Of a DNA stretch of 25,685 nt, positions 8,601 through 17,610 are shown in pieces. Made by a program: the position numbers and the translations under genes. Numbering within the stretch: position 1 is the stretch's first letter; the number at the start of each line of letters is the position of its first letter. The stretch lies in contig JAPFFF010000337.1 in assembly GCA_039105265.1 (NCBI GenBank), forward strand, positions 1-25,685, written 5' to 3'. The notes under the pieces were generated by a model that searched no databases, was not told the DNA's origin, and saw only the letters and a program-made list of their open reading frames with translations. Source of the DNA: Tritrichomonas musculus (taxonomy: Eukaryota; Parabasalia; Tritrichomonadida; Tritrichomonadidae).

Positions 8601-8955
8601 TCTTATTGGAAAAAATATGTGTCAGTTTCATAATGACTTTGATGAGTTCCAAGGTAGTCAGGGAGAAATACACTCAAGAAAACTCATTGCACTTGGTAAA
8701 AAGAGCTACCTCGATATCTTGGTTGATGAACAAGGAAATGAAGGATATCATATTAGACTCAAAGGAATTCCAAAACAAGTTATTCTCAACAAGTGCAAAA
8801 GGATGGATATCTCAGTTGAAGAGCTTTTTGAAAGAATGCATGAAGGAGAAAGTATGACATTTGATTTGTTGGATGGTTCGAATGCATTCAGGAAGTCAAA
8901 GACATTTCAACAAACCAACTTACCCAAATTTGCACGTACTCTTAGGTTTACTTAG
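5680..8955 (+). CDS. PolB: Protein-primed family B DNA polymerase with N-terminal OTU-like protease domain
   Basis: This 1091-residue protein replicates the element from a protein-primed end. An OTU-like cysteine protease segment lies at about 208-310: a DNCFVYA motif with the candidate nucleophile C219 and a candidate histidine H304 in FKDHYML. The 3'-5' exonuclease motifs follow: Exo I DFET at 425, Exo II HNLKYD at 477-482, Exo III YCFKD at 619-623. The polymerase motifs are A (D713 with SLYP 716-719), B (K852 to NSIYG 856-860) and C (DTDS 949-952), then a KKSY motif near 1007-1010. All catalytic positions look present. ATG 5680 is chosen because the upstream extension has no ATG and an initiator lies 20 bases before it. 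The 3' end overlaps the converging penton-like gene by eight bases. This is the strongest evidence for the element's identity. Confidence 0.96.
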   Translation: MNKDIEDNFLDAIGDVYADTKSQFRREYNRRAKQYQKKDKFKEEMRKLMIPAGQGIGFATDINQDEDKRYAFTEALRQIHKKKNVGRPIVKAIALDGTHKYFTLSDKHNIESTLGHITGELDLSEDQSDTNPYISNMFIPVRYEVQFIDMNKTNDGVHFRTKMQDMDTHEIYDDEVEIDEDYRNTPEGSFFPYINLSPIDLSTYQIFHEVRKENYRDNCFVYACIQSGVFTDDEIDDLRFFVQTRAIPNNKIEEVAKKFKCNFSIIRIVEQPDKYKYETRINTRKKKWSVDFKREVNLILFKDHYMLNRKIPCTLFYLQHYEELDRTFAYMPFDKRCMIARLEKNGKTVKDYKHEGIKPITFFQKMFELHLFEEIKACEMDIINTTEYEHVNDYVSLEYNAEHSTRLIENNKKKQNTWSRIYYSDFETNSTVSPHIPYLNCTIFRDGANIHKISIQGEDCGQKLLNYLWSGSLTYFHNLKYDACFFINTPGWDTQITERSGTVLQIIMTLFEEGTRKVKKRLTFRNSYSIIPQALSKFATMFNLNVHKEVMAYKLYTQENIQRRIVDATEFQQQYIDENADKLSKAQLDANCKQIIENAKIANCYNDGKIDIIKYAIFYCFKDCIVLMKGMEKFNEDLKAVFKETKTDMYGVHDFISISAIGYCFAKKYGCFDGCYELSGKCQDFIQRCVSGGRTMTAGNEKQYIEGKIQDFDAVSLYPSAMYVMDGIPLGRPKVISQGTTHEQLMQYDTFFIEVNIKKLECKSKEPYKFGQVFTRNEAGSKIFGNFLVDHYYIDKVGLMDLFEFYDVEYELIRGYYFDEGFNKKINEFIEKLFNLRASYKKQKNPLEQTIKLLLNSIYGKSILKATKTETKTVPKSQLYKYLWRNYNFIKEVVEDANIDKCYVKKLKPINDHFNLPQFGASVLSWSKHLMNRVMATAEQAGIPIFYQDTDSMHVLEKDVPRIADLFQFKYHQPLIGKNMCQFHNDFDEFQGSQGEIHSRKLIALGKKSYLDILVDEQGNEGYHIRLKGIPKQVILNKCKRMDISVEELFERMHEGESMTFDLLDGSNAFRKSKTFQQTNLPKFARTLRFT

Positions 8956-9688
8956 TTATAACATCATTGATATCAGTCGAGTTAGATGGTTTAATTTTGA
9001 TAGTTATGAACAAAGGACTTTTTAACAATATCGGCTGGTATTGAAAATCTACTAAACTTAATTCTAAAAACTTTAATGAATCTGTAAATGTTTTTATTTT
9101 TAAAGGCTTACCCTCAGTCTCGAAATCATAGATAAGTGGTTTCTTATCTACAGTGAAGGTATTTATTGTACCAATAACTGAAGGTGTATATTGTTGTTCA
9201 CCTATATTCGAGTATATGGCATTACCTTGTAGTGATACTAGATACAACTTAGTATGATTTAATATTGGTATATCTTTTATTATATAGGTTGTATTAGCAG
9301 GTAACTCTAAAGGCAATGGAGTATTATAAAGACCAGTTACTAATGCAGCTCGATGAGTTAAAGACGTAATGGTAGTCTTCATTGTGGTTTTTATTTGGAA
9401 TGTTCTTGTTTCTTGTTTATACTCCCATTGAAACCAAGACATTAAATTTAATACCGATTGTAATTCTTTGATTGTATAAGAAAATTTAGGAGTTCGAAAA
9501 TAGGCTTTAATAGGTACTGAATCACTTGACATCTCAATATAATCTTCATCATTGGTTAACAGAATATTACTCAAGGTGCTTAATGAAGATACATAATACT
9601 TGACATATTTACACTTCCAAGGTATATCTAAATTAACTGATACCTTATTATATTCATCTGCATTTGTGCTTTGTACTGATACTAGCAT
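8948..9688 (-). CDS. Minor capsid (penton)-like protein
   Basis: This 246-residue protein, encoded against the polymerase gene with an eight-base tail-to-tail overlap, is predicted mostly beta: alternating hydrophobic strands separated by Gly/Pro/Asn turns, with no membrane helix or coiled coil. Size, strand content and a C-terminal pattern with two strong strands (LKFLELSLVDFQYQPI and LFITIKIKP) fit the single jelly-roll penton proteins of Polintons, which cap the fivefold vertices beside the MCP. There is no catalytic motif. The start at 9688 lies only 16 bases from the oppositely directed start of the giant gene at 9705, so both probably share one bidirectional promoter. The assignment is by size, fold impression and context; an unrelated beta-rich virion protein is the alternative. 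Confidence 0.5.
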   Translation of the reverse strand: MLVSVQSTNADEYNKVSVNLDIPWKCKYVKYYVSSLSTLSNILLTNDEDYIEMSSDSVPIKAYFRTPKFSYTIKELQSVLNLMSWFQWEYKQETRTFQIKTTMKTTITSLTHRAALVTGLYNTPLPLELPANTTYIIKDIPILNHTKLYLVSLQGNAIYSNIGEQQYTPSVIGTINTFTVDKKPLIYDFETEGKPLKIKTFTDSLKFLELSLVDFQYQPILLKSPLFITIKIKPSNSTDINDVITK

Positions 9689-9704
9689 TTTATTATATCC
9701 TAAA

Positions 9705-12700
9705 ATGTCAATTAAAGTTTATTCTTTGTTATCAGGAGAAACAGAGAAGCTAAAAGACAAAGACATAGAGATAAGTGTTAATGATGAAAACAACATCGAT
9801 ATCATAAGAGGTGGAGACCCTAAAGATTATCCAAAATTCAGTTGCTTATATAATAAGGAAGAGATAGACATAAAATTGGTTAGTGACTATCTGGATAAAA
9901 ATGGGCTCGAGTCTTTTGGTGCTCTTAACATTATGGGAGGTAAAGGTATATATACATGGAATACTGATGGTACACTAACGACAAAAATACAATATTGTGC
10001 TAGTCTCAATAAACTATATGAAAGATTAAGAGACAGTGCTAAAAATTTAGAAGTCTTTTTAACCAAAATGAGGGAAGATGTAGATTCTGGTATTGCACCC
10101 GGAGCTACCTTAAAATATTTCACTGGAGAGATAAGTGATAAAGATATAATAGAAGAAGAATATGATGTTAGTACATATAAGAAGTTAATAGAAGCATTAA
10201 CAGCGAATCAAAAAGGTATGTTAGATGTTATGAATTTAATGATTCAAAATATAGATGAAGTTAATAATGCAATTGTTCCAAGTATCGATTGGAATACATT
10301 AAAGGACTTAAAAATAATTGTCGAACATGTAGATGAAACTACCAAAGCAATTACCTATGGAACAGATACAATAAAACCTAAAAACATGGAAACTATAATA
10401 AAAGAGTTAAGTACAAGTAATGATAATATATCAAAGTGGATAAAAAATAATACTGTTGATTTTACTGAGATTGAGCCCATTAAATATGTAGATTTAAAAG
10501 TTAATGAAACTACTAATGAAACTATCTTTGATGTCAATGAGACAAAGATAAATAACATGAAAGACTTTGCTGAGAAAACAAATACAACAGCTGCTAATAT
10601 TACTAAATGGATAGATGCATTAAATGATCAAACCATAAGTTATGAGACTCTCTTGAACTTAACAGGTGGTAATACTTCCATGTGCCTAATTAATAAAACA
10701 ACTGGTGAACCAGAAATACATGAGGTTAAAATAGAAATTGATGAAACACCACCACCTACTCCAACACCTGAGCCAACTCCAGACCCTACACCTACACCTA
10801 CGCCTACTCCAACTGAACCACCAAAAGAGTTAGTTAACAAAGAAGATATGGTTTATGTAATTCCTCCTATTGATGAATTAAAGAAACTCGAAGAATATAC
10901 GATTCCAAAAATAATAGAACCAGAAGTACTCAAATTAACAGTATCCAAGTTTTGGTTATATAGTAAAGAGACGATAGGATGGATAAAAGACTTATTATAT
11001 AATATCATTTCAACTACCCTATCTCTTGCTAAACAGCCTATTAAATTAACTTATAAAACAATTGCTTTTGCGACAAAAGAATTTATGAAGATTATATATA
11101 ACTTATTTTATTTTATCTGGTATGGTATTGATAGTATTGTGGATATTGCATATGAAGCTGTTAAAGATAATGAAAAAGTGGGGGTAATCTTTTATATTGG
11201 AGGAGAAGATGCAGATGCTGACTTTAAGGATGTAGATTTGCATCAGGTCATTGATGAGATAAAAGAATTGACACCAAGACTTAATAACAAAATTGATGAA
11301 TTAAAGAATGAAGGAATTCGAATGATTAAAATAGCATATAGCTCATTTACATTATTTTGGAGCAACTTATGGCACTTCATAGTTGATTTTATCATGAACT
11401 ACCCGAATTTAGTTAATAATATTATACAGATAGGCGGAAATTGGATAGATGCTCAATTTTGGCAATATATAGGAGGTTATTCTGATTTAATTCTGTATGT
11501 TTATGTAATACTTGTATATGCAATCGCTGGGGGTTTAGGCGTTGGGGCATTTTGTTTATGTGTAATTCTAATAGCTGCCCTTTTCGAACCAATAGGAAGA
11601 GGTGCCCAATGGATTTTAAATAAGATTACGCGACATCCTCCTGCTCCTCATGCTCGTACACTTGAAGTTGATGATAATGACGTTGTTAATACTGATGATG
11701 AAAATAGCTTTGATATTGTTGACCCTGATGGAAATAAAATTGTAATTGAGATTGATGATGATATATTAGAAGTATTTCGAAATCAATATAACTCATTGGT
11801 CTCCAAATATCAAACAATCTATGATGTTGTTCCCTCTACTCCATCAACTGACTCCAAGTATTTTACCTTGAAGGAATCAGACCAGTTATATTTATATAGA
11901 CCATCTAAGACGTATGAAGAATCCAATTATTATTGTATGAGATGGGATATAGATAAAGATTATGACATACCACAAAATTTAGTATTTAGATTCAAAGACT
12001 ATCTATTTGGTCATAACTGGGAATTAACATGGGATGGTAAAAATTGGACAGGAAATAATTGTCAAAACATGTGTACAGAAAAGATATCATACATGAACAC
12101 AAATAACGGTGCGCCTGCTTTAACAATCAAACATAACGAAAGAATTGGGAGATGGATAAAAGGAACAATAAAGGAAGATTTAACAGATGATGATAATTAT
12201 GCTCATATCTTGAAAGATTATCTTACCAATTGGAGGGTTGTTAAGAAAGATGGAACCATACTAAGTGAAGGAATAACTGCAACTTTTGATTCAAGTGGTT
12301 CAGGTACTTTTACTCAAGATGGATATAAATATGAACAAGCTAGAATGTATGTTGATGCACCAAGTGGATTAAATGCAGATGATGGATTATATGTTTATGC
12401 TGACCTAAATATTAATGGAAATATAACTGAATTAAAATGGGATTGTCATCCTACTCATTGTATTAATTCAGGTGTTATGCATACCTATGGGTCAAATCCT
12501 TGTCTCGAATCATTTAATTATCATCGAGAAAAAAGGCATTCCATTAAAATCATTGAAGGATTTAATCATAAGAACATTCGAATATATATAGAGAAAGAAT
12601 TATTTGAATTTGATGTAAAAGTTAATCCGTTCGATATAATTATTCAACAACAATTTTATGAAGTAGAGCCAGACCCAAGAAAATGCACTACCATATCGAC

Positions 12701-14969
12701 AGATTATAATATTTATTCATCAAAGATTATATGGGCTGATAATATCATGACTATGCGTCGAGACTTAAATGTTGTTGGTGGAATCACAGATATATTAGCC
12801 TATGATTATGCTTTATTGAAACAGACAGTTGATAATCTAGTTGAACAAATGAGAATTCAAGCCATGTATAATGAATATACTGATAGTATTAAACAAGGTG
12901 TAGCAGTTGCGAATAGTATATTAAATATTTTAGCAACAACAGTTTGTATTGCAAGTGCCCTTTCAACATTAAATATGTCCAATAACTCTGTAACTATTAA
13001 TACATATCAAACAAGACCTTTCCCAGCAGGTCCAGGAGGAAATGGTGGAGGAGGTGGTGGTGGTGGCGGTTATCCAGGTGATGGAGGTAGTGGCTTTCAA
13101 GGTAAGTTTTTGGTGAATGTTGATTTGAAGGCTGATAAGATGACTATGGAAAGATTTTTACCAATAACAACAACTGTTCAAAATCCTGTTGCTGGAGCTA
13201 TTTCAACATTCTCAGCTACACAGGTTGTCCTTTCGACAACACATGCACTGACTCAGTTAGGAAATGCTATTGCTACTCTTGGTTCGAATGTCTTACACTT
13301 CTTTAGGAATAGACCAGATACAAATGGAACTGAAACATTAAATATTAATTCATCCTCGATTACAATAACTGATAATGATACTGATAATGCAACAAATACT
13401 ATCACAACCACTGAGCAATCATTAGAGAGAACTCATAGAGAAGTTCAGCCACAGGTTGTTACAGATGAAACAGATGAGATTCGAACAGATATAACTGTAC
13501 CACAGACTACAATGACAAATACAGCTTCAACTACGATTGCACTTAGGAATCAAGTTCCTGTTATCAATATATCTGGAATCCAGTATACCTTAGAAGATAT
13601 TGCAGATATGACAAGAGCAGAACGAAATGCATTAGTTGCTAGTCATCCTGATATCTTACGTATCCAATATCATGGAAGAGAGTGGTTTAATGTGTATGAT
13701 TTGTTTTATAATGACCAACTCATTATCCATAATAATGTATTTCAACGAAGGACTCTAATAAGACCAGCTGATATTGAGATGACAGATAGAATACATAGAG
13801 CTACTGATAATAATTGGTCAATAGAATGGGAAGGAACAACATACACAGCGAGAGATATTGAACAATTATCTATGCAAGACAGATTAAATTTACCATTTGT
13901 ACAAAATGGAGATATTGGATTAGAACCTTACTTGAATGACCAAACAATGGAAGCATGGATAAATATTATTGATCATAGAGGAGAGACTATTGATCCAATT
14001 GTTGCTACTATTGATTATTCAGCACCAACTACAGCAAATATTAGTGGAGGTCAAGTACGATTTGTTGGAATAAATTCACAGATAGAAGTCAATGCAAATG
14101 GAGTTAGATATCAACATTATGACCTTGTTGCCACAACAGATACTTGGACAGTACCAGGAACAACACCAGCAATAACAGCAAGAATGATAGAACAAATGAG
14201 TGATGAACAAAGAGGAGAACTAATGGATAATATTTATTCTCATGGTAATCTTTTAGCTTTTAATGACACATTAGATGAAACAACTGGTGAAGAAATAACA
14301 CAAGTACTATATAATGGAAATGTAGTTGCTACAATAGATAGAAGAAGACTACATGTAATTAATATTGTGAATGGAGTGATAGAAATGTACCAACAAGATG
14401 GTGTTATAAGTGCAACTACCCAGGTTATTATGGGAGCAGTAGGTTATGTTGCTAGAAGGTTCTTACATGGTCAATGGCAGTTTGTTAGACATCATCCTGG
14501 TGATGCAGCAGCTATAGCAGGAGTAGCAGCAGAAGCATATGTAGCAAATAGAATAGGATTATTTAATATTCCAAGTTGGTTCCGTCGTAATGATAACCCA
14601 GAGACATTAGCAGAGGAAGATGTATTAGAAAAGATTCTTGCATGGGCATATCATGAAGAAACAGATGATGAACCTGAACTTGAAATAACAATGAAGGATG
14701 CTGATAAGATGATGGTTTCATTTGATACATGTATTAATATTGCAAAGACATATCGCGATACTTTAAAGGGTACAATAGCATTCATGTGCGAGAAAATCAA
14801 AGAGCTTGAAAATAAGTCAAGTACAAAACATCCATTAGAAGATATAGATATGACTGCTTATATTACTAAAGTAGAAGTGAAGGAAATGATAGACCAGAAG
14901 GATGCATATATTGATACTCTTGAGGCAAGACTTGCAGCACTTGAAGCTAAATGCGCTAACATCGAATGA
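9705..14969 (+). CDS. Giant fibre/attachment-like membrane protein, 1754 aa
   Basis: The start is ATG 9705 (MSIKVYSLLSGE), just past the divergent penton-like start. Residues 1-340 are helical, with coiled-coil stretches. A Thr-Pro linker follows at 347-375. Hydrophobic and amphipathic helices lie at 415-487 and 540-632, including a strong membrane stretch at about 595-629. Residues about 720-1022 hold a beta-rich module shared with the next two genes, ending in TDYNIYSSKIIWADNIMT. A second hydrophobic segment lies at 1068-1091 and a glycine-rich hinge at 1107-1135. Three related motifs of the form (Y)T-x-x-x-I-x-x-(M/L)-x-x-x-x-R occur at about 1294, 1380 and 1490. The C-terminus (1720-1754) is a short coiled coil. 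I infer a multi-domain surface or fibre protein that contacts membranes. No enzyme motif is seen and no named family is recognised. Confidence 0.8.
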   Translation: MSIKVYSLLSGETEKLKDKDIEISVNDENNIDIIRGGDPKDYPKFSCLYNKEEIDIKLVSDYLDKNGLESFGALNIMGGKGIYTWNTDGTLTTKIQYCASLNKLYERLRDSAKNLEVFLTKMREDVDSGIAPGATLKYFTGEISDKDIIEEEYDVSTYKKLIEALTANQKGMLDVMNLMIQNIDEVNNAIVPSIDWNTLKDLKIIVEHVDETTKAITYGTDTIKPKNMETIIKELSTSNDNISKWIKNNTVDFTEIEPIKYVDLKVNETTNETIFDVNETKINNMKDFAEKTNTTAANITKWIDALNDQTISYETLLNLTGGNTSMCLINKTTGEPEIHEVKIEIDETPPPTPTPEPTPDPTPTPTPTPTEPPKELVNKEDMVYVIPPIDELKKLEEYTIPKIIEPEVLKLTVSKFWLYSKETIGWIKDLLYNIISTTLSLAKQPIKLTYKTIAFATKEFMKIIYNLFYFIWYGIDSIVDIAYEAVKDNEKVGVIFYIGGEDADADFKDVDLHQVIDEIKELTPRLNNKIDELKNEGIRMIKIAYSSFTLFWSNLWHFIVDFIMNYPNLVNNIIQIGGNWIDAQFWQYIGGYSDLILYVYVILVYAIAGGLGVGAFCLCVILIAALFEPIGRGAQWILNKITRHPPAPHARTLEVDDNDVVNTDDENSFDIVDPDGNKIVIEIDDDILEVFRNQYNSLVSKYQTIYDVVPSTPSTDSKYFTLKESDQLYLYRPSKTYEESNYYCMRWDIDKDYDIPQNLVFRFKDYLFGHNWELTWDGKNWTGNNCQNMCTEKISYMNTNNGAPALTIKHNERIGRWIKGTIKEDLTDDDNYAHILKDYLTNWRVVKKDGTILSEGITATFDSSGSGTFTQDGYKYEQARMYVDAPSGLNADDGLYVYADLNINGNITELKWDCHPTHCINSGVMHTYGSNPCLESFNYHREKRHSIKIIEGFNHKNIRIYIEKELFEFDVKVNPFDIIIQQQFYEVEPDPRKCTTISTDYNIYSSKIIWADNIMTMRRDLNVVGGITDILAYDYALLKQTVDNLVEQMRIQAMYNEYTDSIKQGVAVANSILNILATTVCIASALSTLNMSNNSVTINTYQTRPFPAGPGGNGGGGGGGGGYPGDGGSGFQGKFLVNVDLKADKMTMERFLPITTTVQNPVAGAISTFSATQVVLSTTHALTQLGNAIATLGSNVLHFFRNRPDTNGTETLNINSSSITITDNDTDNATNTITTTEQSLERTHREVQPQVVTDETDEIRTDITVPQTTMTNTASTTIALRNQVPVINISGIQYTLEDIADMTRAERNALVASHPDILRIQYHGREWFNVYDLFYNDQLIIHNNVFQRRTLIRPADIEMTDRIHRATDNNWSIEWEGTTYTARDIEQLSMQDRLNLPFVQNGDIGLEPYLNDQTMEAWINIIDHRGETIDPIVATIDYSAPTTANISGGQVRFVGINSQIEVNANGVRYQHYDLVATTDTWTVPGTTPAITARMIEQMSDEQRGELMDNIYSHGNLLAFNDTLDETTGEEITQVLYNGNVVATIDRRRLHVINIVNGVIEMYQQDGVISATTQVIMGAVGYVARRFLHGQWQFVRHHPGDAAAIAGVAAEAYVANRIGLFNIPSWFRRNDNPETLAEEDVLEKILAWAYHEETDDEPELEITMKDADKMMVSFDTCINIAKTYRDTLKGTIAFMCEKIKELENKSSTKHPLEDIDMTAYITKVEVKEMIDQKDAYIDTLEARLAALEAKCANIE

Positions 14970-14988
14970 GAAGTTTTATTTAACTAAA

Positions 14989-17610
14989 ATGAGTGATACT
15001 ACTACAAGATTTAAAGGAGATATACAGTTTAAGATAGGGGATGCTACTCGAAAAGGTAGCCAGTTATTAACATTGGGTGACTTAGATAACTATGTACAGA
15101 CAGGTCATTTATTTAATGAGGTCGAAGGTTTACCAGAAGTTGATATTAAAAATAAAAATATACAGTATGTATCATTTGAGTCTTCAACAACAACTTACAA
15201 TATCCTTAAGTTTGTTAATTTGCCTGAAGACTTCATGAATAAGCTCAACGAAATAAAAACCCAGACTAATATATTTAAGATAGTATTGAGGAAGAATATA
15301 GTATATGATACAAGTGGTAATTTAGTCAAGGAGTTCTACATATATGTTAAGGATGGTCAAGTATATTCTCCTTTGATAACTAAAAGTAGTAATGGATGCA
15401 GTATAAATAATAGTACCATTATGGGATATATGAATATAGCTTTTGATAGTAAACTAGACTTCAACCCATATACCTTGTGGCTGAATGGGGAGTTGAGCAT
15501 AATGAATGAATATATAACTGATTCTTTACAGACAGAGAAGGCAATAAAGTGTTCTATAATAAAAGCTGATAATGCATTAAGTTTACGTAAAAGTGATGTA
15601 CTATACTTATATAAGCCTACATCAACTAGTCAGGTTGAGATCGATAACAAGAAATATTGGTTACTTCAATGGAACATAGATACTGGATATACTATACCTA
15701 ATGACTTAGAGTTTAGGTTTAATGAGTATTGTTTTGGTAATAAGTGGTTTTTATCATGGGATGGTACAAAATGGGTAGGTGATAACATACAAGGTCATAT
15801 CAATGGTAGATTAGTTAATGGATTAAATAAGGAGAATGAGTATGGTGAAGATGGTACCTACATACAAGTCAAGAGGAGTGAGAGGAACATGAAACTGATT
15901 AATAAGCCTAATGACTACTCTCCTGATAACCTACTACATTACATGATTCATGGAGGTAAGTGCAAAATAGACTGTTTTGTAAAATTAAAGACAGGGGAGA
16001 TAGAACCTTTTTCGAAATATGGTCTAGGATATCAAACAAGTCAAGGAGGTACAAAAGATGGATATGATATTGAAGCAATAAGGTGCTATAAGATGAATAA
16101 TGCGACTAATAAATTAGAAACTAGTGCTATTGATGAACTCTACCTTGATATTACCCTTGAAGGTTCTAAAAATGCAAATAGGTTCTCAGTTCGACCTACT
16201 GGAAAAGAAGGCAATGGAGGAGACAAGGTATGGTTGTTCTTACATGGTGTACTTGATTCATGTGAAAAGCTTGAATATACATATGCAGCTTCGACTACTA
16301 ATGACTCAAGGGATATTAAGATATATTTAGCTGATGAATATGTTGACCCAATAGATGAGGTTCATTGGGATTCAACTACTAACCCATTCGAGTATATCAT
16401 TAAGCAGCAATTTTATGAAGTATCCCCAAATCCTAATGGGGCAACAACCTTATATACTGATTATAATATTACCTCCTCTAAGATAATTACTGCTGATAAT
16501 ATTACTACTATGAGGAGTGATTTAAACTTAGTTACCAACAATGTAGATGTTATTAGCTATGATGTTAACGAAATGAACACTGTTATGGAAAGTCTAAAAG
16601 GTAGAGTATCAAGGACTGAACAAGTTACTCAACATCTAGAGGATGATGTAGATAATTTACGTATAGTCTCATGGACTGCATTAGCTTTTGGAGTTGCAGG
16701 TACAGCTGGGTCAATAGGTTCTATTGGTATGCAGCTATTTCCAGATGGTATAAGCTTTCCTACCATTAAAGGTGGAGGATTCCTTAAAAGGTTATTCTCG
16801 CATAAGTCAACCAAAGGTATGAGTGATTTGGTTAGAAATAGCATTAACTTCATGTCAGGTACTACAGCAAGAAGCATAACCAAAGATATTACGCCTATAA
16901 TTACCTGGTGTGAGGAAGAGTATAAGCAACTAGATGAACTACCTTTTACTGATGAGAATGATAACCCTGATACTGGAACCTTGACATTAAGTGGTGCTAT
17001 GGATATCAGCAATATGTTTAGGGACTCACTCAAGCCTTGTTTCAAGTTGTTAGCTGAGAAGGTCAATGAGCTAGAGGCTGAGTTTGATAATTACCCTACT
17101 GTGGATGAAGCTAATGAAGGTCTAGATGTACTTATACATAGGATAGAGACATTAGAGGGTGAAAATATCGCATTAAAAGATACTATAGCAGCAATGGAAG
17201 CTAGGTTAACTGCATTAGAAGAGAAAAATGACCCAGATAGGGAATGGAAAGCATATTATACAGGATTTACTGATGTCACTGATGAATATAATAGGTATTT
17301 TCTATTCTCTTATTTTACAAGTGAGAAACACATAATTATTGATAATATAGATAATGATCCAACAGGTGATAATGAACCTGTTCCAGATGGGGAGTACTTA
17401 TTGATATTCAAGGACAAGACTCAAAAGCTACATTTTATTAGATTTATATCAACTGAATGGTCTGACCCTCAACAAATAAAATCATATTTGGATGAAATAT
17501 ACTTTAAAGACACTAACCCACCTTCTGGTGCTTATGATATATATAATATTGAGTTAGATTGTGATGAATGTTCTATGATTTGTTTCGATGCTATATATAT
17601 GAAGAAATAA
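14989..17610 (+). CDS. Fibre-like structural protein, paralogue of the upstream giant protein, 873 aa
   Basis: ATG 14989 lies 19 bases after the upstream stop, in the context AACTAAA-ATG, so the two genes are probably expressed together. Residues 1-190 are a beta-rich N-terminus; residues about 198-460 carry the same module as the giant protein (SDVLYLYKP..., W-N-I-D-T-G-Y, F-R-F-N-E-Y-C-F-G, L-S-W-D-G-T-K-W). At 465-513 comes NPFEYIIKQQFYE followed by TDYNITSSKIITADN and ITTMRSDLN. A helical stretch then leads to a Gly/Ala-rich hydrophobic segment at 562-584, a helical domain at about 640-700, a coiled coil at about 718-748 and a unique C-terminal domain of about 125 residues. The layout resembles trimeric fibres with a coiled stalk and a terminal head. 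Function is inferred from architecture only. Confidence 0.8.
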   Translation: MSDTTTRFKGDIQFKIGDATRKGSQLLTLGDLDNYVQTGHLFNEVEGLPEVDIKNKNIQYVSFESSTTTYNILKFVNLPEDFMNKLNEIKTQTNIFKIVLRKNIVYDTSGNLVKEFYIYVKDGQVYSPLITKSSNGCSINNSTIMGYMNIAFDSKLDFNPYTLWLNGELSIMNEYITDSLQTEKAIKCSIIKADNALSLRKSDVLYLYKPTSTSQVEIDNKKYWLLQWNIDTGYTIPNDLEFRFNEYCFGNKWFLSWDGTKWVGDNIQGHINGRLVNGLNKENEYGEDGTYIQVKRSERNMKLINKPNDYSPDNLLHYMIHGGKCKIDCFVKLKTGEIEPFSKYGLGYQTSQGGTKDGYDIEAIRCYKMNNATNKLETSAIDELYLDITLEGSKNANRFSVRPTGKEGNGGDKVWLFLHGVLDSCEKLEYTYAASTTNDSRDIKIYLADEYVDPIDEVHWDSTTNPFEYIIKQQFYEVSPNPNGATTLYTDYNITSSKIITADNITTMRSDLNLVTNNVDVISYDVNEMNTVMESLKGRVSRTEQVTQHLEDDVDNLRIVSWTALAFGVAGTAGSIGSIGMQLFPDGISFPTIKGGGFLKRLFSHKSTKGMSDLVRNSINFMSGTTARSITKDITPIITWCEEEYKQLDELPFTDENDNPDTGTLTLSGAMDISNMFRDSLKPCFKLLAEKVNELEAEFDNYPTVDEANEGLDVLIHRIETLEGENIALKDTIAAMEARLTALEEKNDPDREWKAYYTGFTDVTDEYNRYFLFSYFTSEKHIIIDNIDNDPTGDNEPVPDGEYLLIFKDKTQKLHFIRFISTEWSDPQQIKSYLDEIYFKDTNPPSGAYDIYNIELDCDECSMICFDAIYMKK

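Noticed and set aside
10640-10840. Reverse-strand Gly/Val-repeat frame (GVGVGVGSGVG)
   Set aside because: Shadow of the Thr-Pro linker (ACACCTACACCT) in the giant protein.
16629-17066. 145-codon reverse-strand frame inside the 873-aa gene
   Set aside because: It overlaps a well-supported gene of the fibre-like family whose conserved segments lie in the forward frame; the reverse product has no recognisable features.
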